Assembly (NCBI GenBank): GCA_004102645.1
Contig: CP034928.1
Span: 1,418,153-1,482,152 of the forward strand
DNA from: Candidatus Bipolaricaulis sibiricus
Lineage (GTDB): Bacteria; Bipolaricaulota; Bipolaricaulia; Bipolaricaulales; Bipolaricaulaceae
Reading direction: 5' to 3'
DNA length: 64,000 nucleotides
Made by a program: the position numbers and the translations under genes. The notes below the pieces were generated by a model that was given only the letters and a program-made list of their open reading frames with translations, did not search any database and had not been told where the DNA came from. Shown here piece by piece: positions 49,271-57,908 of the stretch; position 1 is the first letter of the stretch; each line of letters begins with the position of its first letter.

Positions 49271-51922
49271 CTACGCCCCTCCCGTGGAGACGGAGGCATC
49301 GGGTGGAGGGGCCGACTTCTCGAACCTCGCCTCCCCGCGGGCCACGTCGTAGAGGACTCGCACCCGATCCCCTTCCGACACCTTGCCCTCGAGCAGCGCA
49401 CTCGCCAGCGCGTTCTCGACCTCGCTGCGAATCCGCCGCTTGAGCTCGCGGGCCCCGTACTCGGGCCGGTACCCCACCTCCGCCAGGTGGTCAACGACCG
49501 ACGCGTCGAACTCGAGCTCCACGCCCTGCCCCCGCGCCACCCGCCGCACCCGCTCCAGCTGCAGGAGGACGATACTGCGGATGTGGTCCTTCGTGAGCGC
49601 GTGGAACACGATCACCTCGTCGATCCGGTTCAGGAACTCCGGCCGGAAGTGGCCACGCAAGACCTCCATCAGCCGTTCCTTGAGGGCCTTGTAGTCCAGG
49701 CGTCGCCCCTCGGGGGCGGTGAGGTTGGCCTGGATGAGGTCGCTTCCGACGTTGCTCGTGGCGATGAGGATCGTGTTCGAGAAGTCCACCACCCGGCCCT
49801 TGCCGTCGGTAAGGCGCCCGTCGTCGAACACCTGGAGGAGGATGTTGTGGACCTCGGGGTGGGCCTTCTCGATCTCGTCGAGGAGGACCACCGAGTACGG
49901 CCGGCGGCGGACGCGCTCCGTGAGCTGCCCGCCCTCCTCGTACCCCACGTACCCCGGCGGCGCACCGACGAGCCGGGACACGGTGTGCCGCTCCGTGTAC
50001 TCGCTCATGTCGATCCGGACCATCGCCTCCTCGTCCCCGAACACGGCCCAGGCGAGGGTCTTGGCGAGCTCGGTCTTCCCGACCCCGGTGGGGCCGAGGA
50101 AGAGGAACGTCGCGATCGGGCGGTGCCCCTCCTTGAGCCCAGCCCGCGACAGGCGCACCGCGGCGCTCACCGCGGCCACGGCTTCGTCCTGGCCCACCAC
50201 CCGCTCGTGCAGCACCTGCTCCAGCCTGAGGAGCTTCTCCTTCTCCTCGGCAGTGAGGTCGGCGACCGGAATCCCGGTCAGGGAGGAGACGATCTCCGCC
50301 ACGTGCTCCGCCCGGACCTCGGGCGTCCCCGAGGCGACGCCCTTCTTCCACGTCTCCGTGGCCTGAGCGAGGGCCTTCTCCTTCTCGGCGATCGACGCCT
50401 CGATCTCCTTCGCTCGGTCGAACTGCTTGCGGGTCGTGGCGTAGTCCTGCTCACGCTTGAGGGCCTTGATCTCCGCCTCCAGTTCCTGGACCTCGGCCGG
50501 CCGCGACGTCGACGAGATGCGAACCCGCGCCGCAGCTTGGTCGATGAGGTCGATCGCCTTGTCCGGGAGGTAGCGGCCGGAGATGTAGCGGTCAGACAGC
50601 TCCCCCGCGGCCACGATCGCCTCGTCGGTGATCCGCACCTTGTGGTGGGCTTCGAACCGATCGCGCAACCCGCGCAGGATGTGGACGGTCTGGTCCACGG
50701 TCGGCTCGGCGATGAACACCGGCTGGAACCGGCGCTCGAGCGCCGCGTCCTTCTCCACGTGCTTCTGGTACTCGTTCAAGGTCGTCGCGCCGATCAAGTG
50801 GAGCTCGCCCCGGGCGAGGGCCGGCTTGAGGGTGTTGGCGATGTCGAGGCCCCCCTCCGCCTGCCCGGCCCCCACGATCGTGTGGAGCTCGTCGATGAAC
50901 AGGATCAGCTCGTCCTGGTGGGCGAGGATCTCGTCGAGGAGCTCCTTCACCCGCTCCTCGAACTCCCCGCGGTACTTCGTGCCCGCAACGAGGGAGTTCA
51001 CGTTGAGCTCCACCAGGCGCTTCCCGCGCAGCACCTCCGGGACCTCGTCCCGGGCGACGCGTTGGGCGAGGCCCTCCACGATCGCCGTCTTCCCCACGCC
51101 CGGCTCCCCGATGAGGACCGGGTTGTTCTTCTTTCGCCGCGCGAGGACCTCGATCACCGTCTCGATCTCTTTGGCCCGCCCGATCACTGGGTCGAGCTTT
51201 CCCTGACGGGCCAGCGCGGTCAGATCCCGGGAGTGCTTGTCGAGGATCGGGGTCGCCGACTTCGGCCCCCGGCCTGCGCCTGGCTCCCGCCCCGGGGTGC
51301 GCCGGAGCTTTTCCTGCACGGTGTCCGGGCTGAGGCCGAACCGGCGCAGGACCTCGCCCCCCAGGCCGTCGGGCTCCGCAAGAAGCCCGAGGAGCAGGTG
51401 TTCCGGGCCCACGTAGGAGTGGCCGAGGTCACGCGAGGCGTGAAACGCCGTCTCGAGGACCGCCTTCACGCGGGGGCTCATCCCCACGCGCACCGTCTCC
51501 CCCCGCTCGGCTCCCAGCGTCCCGCGGGGCGCGTTGTGGTCGATGTACCCCCGGATGTCCTGGGGGTCGAGCTGCGCCTTGCGCAGGAACTCGCGTGCTG
51601 CCTCGCTCTCGGTGAGGGCGTAGAGGAGGTGCTCGGTGTCCATCTCCCGCTTTCCGAACCCCACCGCCACGCGCGCCGCCCGTTGGAGCAGCTCGCGGCT
51701 CTCGTCGGACAGGTACGATCCGAGGTCCGGTGCCTCGCGGTCCGGTCTCCGCCGCGGAGAGAGAAACCCCTCCAAGAGCGACTCCCACGGCGAGAACCAC
51801 TCCTCGCCGCGCAACTGGGCGTAGTCCGCCTGGCACAAGTGCAGCACCCGCCGCTCGCCATCCTGAACGACCTCGGCCGTAACCGTGGCCGGCCGAATCC
51901 GACACACATCGCACAGCGGCAT
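49271..51922 (-). CDS. ClpC-like AAA+ ATPase lacking the ClpP-docking loop
   Basis: An 883-residue Hsp100 ATPase. An N-terminal zinc-finger-like stretch (Cys4-x2-Cys7, Cys30) precedes two Clp-N repeats (about 70-210), NBD1 with Walker A GEPGVGKT, a short M-domain of ClpC length, and NBD2 with Walker A GPTGVGKT. However, the segment SNVGSDLIQANLTAPEGRR before FRPEFLNRIDE lacks the LGF/IGL-like tripeptide that lets ClpC and ClpA bind ClpP, and reads like ClpB there. So it may act as a disaggregase. ATG 51922 behind AGGAGG shares bases with the upstream stop (ATGA). Confidence 0.9.
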   Translation of the reverse strand: MPLCDVCRIRPATVTAEVVQDGERRVLHLCQADYAQLRGEEWFSPWESLLEGFLSPRRRPDREAPDLGSYLSDESRELLQRAARVAVGFGKREMDTEHLLYALTESEAAREFLRKAQLDPQDIRGYIDHNAPRGTLGAERGETVRVGMSPRVKAVLETAFHASRDLGHSYVGPEHLLLGLLAEPDGLGGEVLRRFGLSPDTVQEKLRRTPGREPGAGRGPKSATPILDKHSRDLTALARQGKLDPVIGRAKEIETVIEVLARRKKNNPVLIGEPGVGKTAIVEGLAQRVARDEVPEVLRGKRLVELNVNSLVAGTKYRGEFEERVKELLDEILAHQDELILFIDELHTIVGAGQAEGGLDIANTLKPALARGELHLIGATTLNEYQKHVEKDAALERRFQPVFIAEPTVDQTVHILRGLRDRFEAHHKVRITDEAIVAAGELSDRYISGRYLPDKAIDLIDQAAARVRISSTSRPAEVQELEAEIKALKREQDYATTRKQFDRAKEIEASIAEKEKALAQATETWKKGVASGTPEVRAEHVAEIVSSLTGIPVADLTAEEKEKLLRLEQVLHERVVGQDEAVAAVSAAVRLSRAGLKEGHRPIATFLFLGPTGVGKTELAKTLAWAVFGDEEAMVRIDMSEYTERHTVSRLVGAPPGYVGYEEGGQLTERVRRRPYSVVLLDEIEKAHPEVHNILLQVFDDGRLTDGKGRVVDFSNTILIATSNVGSDLIQANLTAPEGRRLDYKALKERLMEVLRGHFRPEFLNRIDEVIVFHALTKDHIRSIVLLQLERVRRVARGQGVELEFDASVVDHLAEVGYRPEYGARELKRRIRSEVENALASALLEGKVSEGDRVRVLYDVARGEARFEKSAPPPDASVSTGGA

Positions 51923-52773
51923 CACGCACCTCCTCGCGCCGGGCTCCGCTGGGGAGCGTAGGGGACGGGGATGAACTCCACGCCGGGCCGGCGCTGCCGG
52001 GCCTGGGGGTAGAGGTCCATCAGCTCGTACACCTCACGGGGCATGTCCTCTCCCACCGGAAGGCCCAGTTCACGCAGCTCCTCGGCCGTGATCGGGTAGT
52101 CATGCGTCCACCGCCCCTCGGACAGCCTCCGCGCCACCTCCCGCGCCCGATCGTCGGGGAGCTTGTCCCGGAGGAGGGCGTACACGGTCTCGTACACCTG
52201 GCCGATCGCCTTCCGCGCCAGGTCGCCCAAGATGAGGGTCTGGTCGTCGCGGTTGGGGTTCGGCTCCTCGAGGGCCTTGAGGACCGACGCCGCCGGGTAG
52301 TACCCCTGACCGGTCCCCAACTGGGGATCCACCGGTCCGAGGACCGCGTTGGGATCCATCACGATCTCGTCAGCGGCGAGTGCGATGAGGGTCCCCCCGC
52401 TCATCGCGTAGTGGGGGACGAACACCGTCACCTTGCCCTGGTGCCGCTTGAGCGCACAGGCGATCTGCTCGGAGGCCAGGGTGAGCCCTCCCGGAGTGTG
52501 AAGGACGAGGTCGATGGGCATCTCGGGCGGGGTCATGCGGATTGCCCGCAGCACCTGTTCCGAGTCCTCGATGTCGATGTACCGCGCGAGGGGCACCCCG
52601 AGAAAACTCACCGCCTCCTGGCGGTGGATGAGGGTCACGACCCGGCTCTTCCGCTTCCGCTCCAGGGCCTGAATCGCCACCCCCCGCCGGAACTCGAGGA
52701 TCCTCCGCCCGAAGAACGGGATCAACGCCTGCAGCAGGAACAAAAGAAACAGCAGGTTGATGATGTCGCCCAT
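51922..52773 (-). CDS. SDH_sah-type ClpP-fold membrane-anchored serine peptidase
   Basis: A 283-residue protein of the serine dehydrogenase proteinase (SDH_sah, PF01972) family with a ClpP/crotonase fold. An N-terminal hydrophobic helix (residues 5-21) should anchor it in the membrane. The catalytic serine lies in HYAMSGGTLIALAADEI, preceded by DLVLHTPGG; the MDPNAVLGPVDPQLG block is also typical. It sits between hsp20 and the clpC-like gene and is coupled to the latter by ATGA, hinting at membrane protein quality control. Confidence 0.88.
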   Translation of the reverse strand: MGDIINLLFLLFLLQALIPFFGRRILEFRRGVAIQALERKRKSRVVTLIHRQEAVSFLGVPLARYIDIEDSEQVLRAIRMTPPEMPIDLVLHTPGGLTLASEQIACALKRHQGKVTVFVPHYAMSGGTLIALAADEIVMDPNAVLGPVDPQLGTGQGYYPAASVLKALEEPNPNRDDQTLILGDLARKAIGQVYETVYALLRDKLPDDRAREVARRLSEGRWTHDYPITAEELRELGLPVGEDMPREVYELMDLYPQARQRRPGVEFIPVPYAPQRSPARGGA

Positions 52774-52830
52774 CGCCTCTCCTTGGGATCAGGGGTTGGG
52801 GGGAGGATACATCTCCTCCCCCCTCCTGAG

Positions 52831-53280
52831 CTACTCGATCTTGACCTCGAACTCCCCCTCGCTCTCGGGGGCCCGCTTGAGCGGAACCTCGACGATGAGG
52901 ACACCGTTCTCGAACCGCGCCTTGATCCCCTTGCGGTCTTCCACGTCCTCGGGCAGGGGGAACACCCGCCGGAACGACCCGTAGCGGCGTCCCATCCGGA
53001 TGTAGTTCTCGTTGCGGACCTCCTCGGACCGCTTCACCTCACCGGTGATCACGAGCCGGTCCCCCTCGACCTTGACCTGGACGTCGTCCTTCGTCGCTCC
53101 CGGCACCTCCGTCTCGACGACGAGGTGCTTGTCCTTGACGTAGATGTCGGTGTGCCCGAACGAGGGGAACACCTCGAGGTCCGGGAAGCTCCCGAAGTCC
53201 TTGAACAACTCGTCCATGATCTGCCCCATCCGCGAGGTAATCGCGAATGGATCCCGCCAAAGCATCGGTAGTCTCGGCAT
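52831..53280 (-). CDS. hsp20: small heat shock protein Hsp20
   Basis: A 149-residue alpha-crystallin-type small heat shock protein that holds unfolded proteins. The alpha-crystallin domain spans about 42-140 with EVPGATKDDVQVKVEGDRLVITGE and the ARFENGVLIVEVPL ending, followed by a short acidic tail that lacks the usual I-x-I motif. GGAGGTG precedes the ATG by 7 nt. It is the first gene of an operon with the SDH_sah peptidase and the ClpC-like ATPase, driven by a perfect-consensus promoter with a palindromic operator over the transcription start. Confidence 0.95.
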   Translation of the reverse strand: MPRLPMLWRDPFAITSRMGQIMDELFKDFGSFPDLEVFPSFGHTDIYVKDKHLVVETEVPGATKDDVQVKVEGDRLVITGEVKRSEEVRNENYIRMGRRYGSFRRVFPLPEDVEDRKGIKARFENGVLIVEVPLKRAPESEGEFEVKIE

Positions 53281-53297
53281 GGCGCCACCTCCTTTTA

Positions 53298-53318
53298 GCA
53301 GTCTAGTCACTAGACTGC
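53298..53318. promoter_or_regulatory. palindromic operator at the hsp20 transcription start
   Basis: A perfect inverted repeat of 10-nt arms (GCAGTCTAGT and its reverse complement) with a 1-nt centre. It covers the predicted +1 of the hsp20 promoter and the start of the leader. It is neither CIRCE (TTAGCACTC-N9-GAGTGCTAA) nor the HAIR motif, so an unidentified repressor is expected. The CTAGTxACTAG core is the most likely contact region. Confidence 0.75.
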
Positions 53319-53322
53319 CAGA

Positions 53323-53351
53323 ATTATAGGGACGGGGGCGGGGGGTGTCAA
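53323..53351 (-). promoter_or_regulatory. consensus sigma70 promoter of the hsp20 operon
   Basis: On the minus strand TTGACA (53346-53351) and TATAAT (53323-53328) are exactly 17 nt apart, both perfect consensus. Transcription should start near 53316, inside the palindrome. Such a strong promoter would need tight repression in unstressed cells. Confidence 0.88.
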
Positions 53352-53400
53352 GTCCTTGGGGGCGGTGCTGGGGGCTGTCCCGGGGTAGGATCGGGCGGCG

Positions 53401-54705
53401 ATGGGGCAGGGCGCGTTCGTGGACCTCTACGAGCTGACGATGGCCCAGTCGTACCTCCGGCACGGGCTGACGGGGGAGGCGTCGTTCGCCTACTTCGTCC
53501 GGGCCCCGGTTCCCCACCGTCGGTTCCTCCTCTTCGCCGGGCTGGACCCGCTCCTCGGTGTGCTGGAGGGGTTCGGGTTTGGGGAGGACGACCTCGCGTA
53601 CCTGGAGGGGCTCCGTCTGTTCGACGGCGCGTTTCTGGCCCATCTGGAGCGGCTCCGGTTCACGGGGGAGGTGCGGGCGGTGGAGGAGGGGGAGGTGGTG
53701 TTCCCCGGGGAGCCGCTCGTCGTCGTAACCGCGCCCCGGATCGAGGCTCAGCTCGTGGAGACGGTGCTCCTCAACCTCCTCAACTACGCGACCCTCGTGG
53801 CGACCAAGGCGGCGCGGATCGTCCTCGCGGCGGGGGAGGAGGCGGTGCTGGTGGACTTCAGCCCCCGGCGGGACCACGGAGTGGAGGCGGCGCTCCACGC
53901 CGCGCGCGCCAGCTACCTCGCCGGGTTCCACGCCACCTCGAACGTCGAGGCGGGGAAGCGTTACGGGATCCCCGTCGCCGGGACGATGGCCCACTCCTAC
54001 GTGATGAGCTTCCCCGATGAGCTCAGCGCGTTCCGCGCCTTCGCCCACGATCACCCGCAGCCGATCCTCCTCGTCGACACCTACGACCCCCTCCAGGGGA
54101 CCCGCCACGCGGTCCAAGTGGCGCGCGAGCTCCGCCAGGTTGGGCGGGAGCTGTTCGGGGTGCGGCTCGACTCCGGGGACCTCGCCGCCCTGTCCCGAGA
54201 GATGCGGGCGATCCTCGACGGGGCCGGGTTCCCCGCGGTGCGGATCTTCGTGTCCGGAGACCTCGATGAGGAGCGGATCCGGGAGTTTCGGGCCCGGGGC
54301 GGGGTGGCGTGGGGGTACGGCGTGGGGACCCGCCTCGGGGTGTCGTGGGACCTCCCCGCGCTCGGCGGGGTGTACAAGCTCGTCGAGGACGACACGGGAC
54401 CGCGGAGGAAGACGAGCCCGGGCAAGGTGAGCCTCCCCGGGCGGTGCCAGGTGTGGCGGAACGGGTTCCGGGACGTGGTCGGGCTGATCGGCGAGCAGGG
54501 GGAGGGTCGGCCGCTCCTCTCGGTGGTGATGGAGGGCGGGCGGAGGGTGGCGGCGCCGCCAAACCTCGCCCACCGGCGCAGCGTGGTGCGGGAGGCCCTG
54601 TTCTCCCTTCCGCCCGCGCTCGCCGACCTGTCGCCCGTGGCGGCCCCCCGCTACCCGGTGGAGCTCTCCCCCCGCCTCGGGTCCCTCGCCGCGGGAGGGA
54701 GGTGA
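53401..54705 (+). CDS. pncB: nicotinate phosphoribosyltransferase
   Basis: PncB converts nicotinate and PRPP to nicotinate mononucleotide in NAD salvage. The 434-residue protein has the N-terminal DLYELTMAQSYL block, the DFSPRRDHGVEAALHAARASYLAGFHATSN active-site region including the phosphorylatable histidine, and the VRLDSGDLAALS block. The ATG has no ribosome binding site; TAGGAT lies 9 nt upstream, so the leader is probably only a few nucleotides. The nicotinamidase gene follows at once, giving a two-step salvage unit. Confidence 0.93.
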   Translation: MGQGAFVDLYELTMAQSYLRHGLTGEASFAYFVRAPVPHRRFLLFAGLDPLLGVLEGFGFGEDDLAYLEGLRLFDGAFLAHLERLRFTGEVRAVEEGEVVFPGEPLVVVTAPRIEAQLVETVLLNLLNYATLVATKAARIVLAAGEEAVLVDFSPRRDHGVEAALHAARASYLAGFHATSNVEAGKRYGIPVAGTMAHSYVMSFPDELSAFRAFAHDHPQPILLVDTYDPLQGTRHAVQVARELRQVGRELFGVRLDSGDLAALSREMRAILDGAGFPAVRIFVSGDLDEERIREFRARGGVAWGYGVGTRLGVSWDLPALGGVYKLVEDDTGPRRKTSPGKVSLPGRCQVWRNGFRDVVGLIGEQGEGRPLLSVVMEGGRRVAAPPNLAHRRSVVREALFSLPPALADLSPVAAPRYPVELSPRLGSLAAGGR

Positions 54706-54707
54706 CG

Positions 54708-55313
54708 GTGAACGTCCCCCAGATCCGGTGGACGGACGGGGTCGAGCTCCCCGCGGCGCGGACCGCCCTGCTCGTGGTCGACATGCAGAACGACTTCGTC
54801 GACCCGCGGGGAGCGCTGCCCGTTCCCGCCGCGGCGGGGACGGTGGGGCCGATCGCCGCGCTCCTCGCCCGGGCGCGGGAGGCGGGGGTCCCGGTCCTCT
54901 ACACCCAGGACTGGCACCTCCCCGACGACCCCGAGTTCCGGATCTGGCCCCCCCACTGCGTGGCGGGGACGTGGGGGGCGGAGGTGGTGGACGCGCTGGC
55001 CCCGCGGCCGGGGGAGACGCGGATCCGGAAGACCACGTACGACCCGTTCTTCCGGACTCCCCTCGAACCGGTGCTGGACGAGCTGGGGGTGGAGGAGGTC
55101 GTGATCGTGGGCACGGTGGCCAATATCTGCGTTCTGCACGCCGCGGCGTCGGCTGCCCTGCGGGGGATCCGGCCCGTGGTCCCGCGGGACGGGGTGAGCG
55201 CGCTCACCGAGTTCGACCTGCACCTGGCGTTCCACCAGGTGGCGTCCCTCTACCGGGGCGTCCCCCTCGCCGGGGCGGAGGGGGCGCGGTTCGTCCCGCG
55301 AGCCCGGGCCTAG
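54708..55313 (+). CDS. pncA: nicotinamidase
   Basis: Nicotinamidase of the isochorismatase fold, releasing ammonia from nicotinamide to give nicotinate for PncB. The 201-residue product has the catalytic triad Asp25 (VVDMQNDF), Lys108 (RIRKTTYDPFF) and Cys141 (VANICVLHAA), and metal ligands Asp68, His70 and His83 (TQDWH, PPHC). I chose GTG 54708 because GGAGG is 5 nt upstream; GTG 54702 would overlap the pncB stop. The stop codon overlaps that of glpK on the other strand by 3 bp. Confidence 0.92.
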   Translation: MNVPQIRWTDGVELPAARTALLVVDMQNDFVDPRGALPVPAAAGTVGPIAALLARAREAGVPVLYTQDWHLPDDPEFRIWPPHCVAGTWGAEVVDALAPRPGETRIRKTTYDPFFRTPLEPVLDELGVEEVVIVGTVANICVLHAAASAALRGIRPVVPRDGVSALTEFDLHLAFHQVASLYRGVPLAGAEGARFVPRARA

Positions 55314-56788
55314 TCGGCCGGGGCCGCCCACCCACGAGCCCGGTCCAACGCCCTCTTCCACCCGGAGAGCTGGCGCGCCGTCCGGGCGGCGTCGCCGGTG
55401 GGGAGGAATCGACTCAGGTCCGCGGCAGCGGCCTCCGCGACCTCGTCCTCCGTCCACAGCCCGGCGGCGTGCCCCGCGGCGAGGGCCGCCCCCCGGGACG
55501 TCGTCTCGAGGTCCGCTGGCCGGAGGACCGGGATCCCGAGGACGTCGGCCTGGAACTGGCACAGGAAGTCGCTCCGCGCGGCTCCATCGTCCACGCGCAG
55601 CTCCCGCAGCTCCTGCCCGGTGTCGGCCTCCATCGCTCGCACCAGGTCATGAGTCTGGTACGCGATCGCCTCGAGGGCGGCCCGCGCCAGGTGGGCCCGC
55701 GTCGTGCCCCGGGTCAGGCCGAGGATCGTCCCCCGGGCGTGGGGGTCCCAGTGGGGGGCGCCGAGGCCAGCCAGGGCGGGGACGAAGTACACCCCCTCGT
55801 TGTCCGGAAGCGACGCCGCCAGCGCGTCCGCCTCCGCCGCCGCGGCGAGGATCCCCAGCCCGTCCCGCAGCCACTGCACCGCCGCCCCGGCGACGAACAC
55901 CGACCCCTCCAGCGCGTAGTGGGCCTCCCCCTCGCCGCGGGCGTGGGCCACGGTCGCCACGAGCCCGTGCCCGCTGTGGACCGGAGCCGGTCCGACGTTG
56001 AGGAGGAGGAACGCCCCCGTGCCCCACGTCACCTTCGCCCGCCCCGGGGCGATCCCCCCCTGCCCGAACAGGGCCGCCTGCTGGTCCCCGAGGACCGCGG
56101 TCACGGGGACCCCCTCCCAGCGGCCGAACGCCGACAAGCTCGGCCGGACCGCGGGGAGCCACGCCGCGGGCACGCCGAACAGCTCACGGAGCTCGGGGTC
56201 CCACTCCCGGCGGTCAAGGTCGAACAGGAGGGTCCGGGAGGCGTTCGTGGGGTCGGTGGCGTGGACGCCGGTGAGGCTCCACACGAGCCACGCGTCGACC
56301 GTCCCCCAGAGGGCGTCCCCCCGCTCCGCCTGCGCCCGCAGCCCCGGGACGCCCTCCAGGAGCCAGGCGAGCTTCGTGGCCGAGAAGTAGGGGTCGAGGG
56401 GCAGTCCCGTCCTCCTCCGCACCCAGTCCCCGTGCCCCTCCGCGCGCAGCCGCTCGCACAGCGGGGCCGTGCGGCGGTCCTGCCACACGATCGCCGGGGC
56501 GAGCGGCCGCCCGGTGGCGCGATCCCAGACGACGACCGTCTCCCGCTGGTTCGTGATCCCGAGCGCGGCCACGTCCGCCGGGGAGAGCGAGGCGCCGGCG
56601 AGGGCCTCGGAGAACACGCCCCGCGCCGCGGCGATCATCTCCTCCGGATCCTGCTCCACCCACCCCGGCTGGGGGAGGCGGAGCGGGAGCTCGCGGTACG
56701 CCGTGGCGACGGGCCGCGCCCGGCGGTCGTAGATCACGCACCGCACCCCGGTCGTGCCGAGGTCGAGTGCCCCCACCCGCTCCGGCAT
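55310..56788 (-). CDS. glpK: glycerol kinase
   Basis: FGGY-family kinase phosphorylating glycerol to glycerol 3-phosphate. The 492-residue product has the N-terminal phosphate loop ALDLGTTGVRCVIYD, ITNQRETVVVWDRATGRPL, the second phosphate region VLGDQQAALFGQ and WGTGAFLLLN, and the C-terminal ARAALEAIAYQTHDLVRAM block, all diagnostic of GlpK. It is the last gene of the glycerophosphodiester operon, 8 nt after the Ldh2-type gene. Confidence 0.94.
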   Translation of the reverse strand: MPERVGALDLGTTGVRCVIYDRRARPVATAYRELPLRLPQPGWVEQDPEEMIAAARGVFSEALAGASLSPADVAALGITNQRETVVVWDRATGRPLAPAIVWQDRRTAPLCERLRAEGHGDWVRRRTGLPLDPYFSATKLAWLLEGVPGLRAQAERGDALWGTVDAWLVWSLTGVHATDPTNASRTLLFDLDRREWDPELRELFGVPAAWLPAVRPSLSAFGRWEGVPVTAVLGDQQAALFGQGGIAPGRAKVTWGTGAFLLLNVGPAPVHSGHGLVATVAHARGEGEAHYALEGSVFVAGAAVQWLRDGLGILAAAAEADALAASLPDNEGVYFVPALAGLGAPHWDPHARGTILGLTRGTTRAHLARAALEAIAYQTHDLVRAMEADTGQELRELRVDDGAARSDFLCQFQADVLGIPVLRPADLETTSRGAALAAGHAAGLWTEDEVAEAAAADLSRFLPTGDAARTARQLSGWKRALDRARGWAAPAD

Positions 56789-56796
56789 CGCTGTCC

Positions 56797-57903
56797 CTAG
56801 AACGGGAGCCGGTCCCGGTCGAGCCCGAGCTCGTCCCGGATCGCCCGCAGTTCGGCCTGGAGGGAGGGGGTGACCGGGACCCCCTCCGCGCGGATCCGCT
56901 CCTCGCGGGCATGCCCCTTCTCCCCGGCGGTGTAGATCCGCTCCTCCCCGGGGGCCTTGGCCGCGGCGCGCAGCTCGCGCAGGATCCCCCCCACCGTCTT
57001 CGTGAACTCCTCCACGGGGACGAAGTGCTCGATTCCCACCGCGAGGAAGAAGTGTCCCAACCGATGGGGCCTCGGTTTGCCGTCCTTGTCCATCCCCGAC
57101 AGCGCCCACAGGAACGCGCCCGAAGAAAGCCCCGCGCACAGGATCTCGACCATCGTCGCCAGGCCGTACCCCTTGTGCCCGCCCATCTCCTCCCCCGCCC
57201 CGCCGAGCGGGAGGAGGGCGTAGAGCTCGTGGGGGATGCCCTGCAGGATCTCCCGGGTGTCCGTGGCGAGGTTCCCTTCCCGATCGATCACCCACCCGGC
57301 CGGGGTTGGCTTCCCCTCCCGCGCCAGGACCTCGATCTTCCCCCGCTGGGTGATCGAGGTCGCAGCGTCGAACAGAAACGGGAACGGCTCGTCAGTGGGG
57401 CAGGCGAAGGCGATCGGGTTCGTCCCCAGCATCGGCTCGACCCCGAACGTGGGCGCGACCGAGGGGCGAGCGTTCGTGAACGAGAGCCCGATCATCCCCG
57501 CCTCGGCCGCCATCCGGGCGTAGTACCCGGCGATTCCGTAGTGGGACGAGTTGCGCACGGCCACTGCCCCCAGCCCGTACCGGCGCGCCTTGGCGATCGC
57601 GAGCTCCATCGCCCGGTGGGCGACCGGGTGGCCGAGGCTGGTGTGGGCGTCCACCACGGCCGTGGTCGGGCCCTCGCGCACGACCTCGAACCGGACCTGG
57701 GGCGAGATGATCCCCTTCTTGATCCAGTCGTAGTACATCTTGAGGCGCGACACCCCATGGGACTCGATTCCGTGAAGGTCGGACGCGATGAGGACGTTCG
57801 CGCAGATCTCCGCATCGGCGGGCGCCGTGCCGACCCCGACGAACACGTCCCGCATGAACGCGCGCAGCACTTCCACCCCTACCCGTACCGTGTTGTCCAC
57901 CAC
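56797..57903 (-). CDS. malate/L-lactate dehydrogenase family (Ldh2) oxidoreductase
   Basis: A 368-residue NAD(P)-dependent dehydrogenase of the Ldh_2 (malate/L-lactate/ureidoglycolate) family, distinct from classical LDH/MDH. Family blocks are DLHGIESHGVSRL, NSSHYGIAGYYARMA with the catalytic His, GTNPIAFACPT and GGHKGYGLATMVEIL. The substrate is unknown; in this operon a glycerol-derived hydroxy-acid is a reasonable guess. GTG 57903 has AAGGGG 8 nt upstream; GTG 57912, overlapping the HAD stop codon, is an alternative. Confidence 0.88.
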   Translation of the reverse strand: MVDNTVRVGVEVLRAFMRDVFVGVGTAPADAEICANVLIASDLHGIESHGVSRLKMYYDWIKKGIISPQVRFEVVREGPTTAVVDAHTSLGHPVAHRAMELAIAKARRYGLGAVAVRNSSHYGIAGYYARMAAEAGMIGLSFTNARPSVAPTFGVEPMLGTNPIAFACPTDEPFPFLFDAATSITQRGKIEVLAREGKPTPAGWVIDREGNLATDTREILQGIPHELYALLPLGGAGEEMGGHKGYGLATMVEILCAGLSSGAFLWALSGMDKDGKPRPHRLGHFFLAVGIEHFVPVEEFTKTVGGILRELRAAAKAPGEERIYTAGEKGHAREERIRAEGVPVTPSLQAELRAIRDELGLDRDRLPF

Positions 57904-57908
57904 AGCAA

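Noticed and set aside
49487-51961. An 824-codon open frame on the plus strand
   Set aside because: It is the mirror of the clpC-like gene in a GC-rich genome; composition is Arg/Leu/Glu/His rich with no domain, and the minus strand is clearly ClpC.
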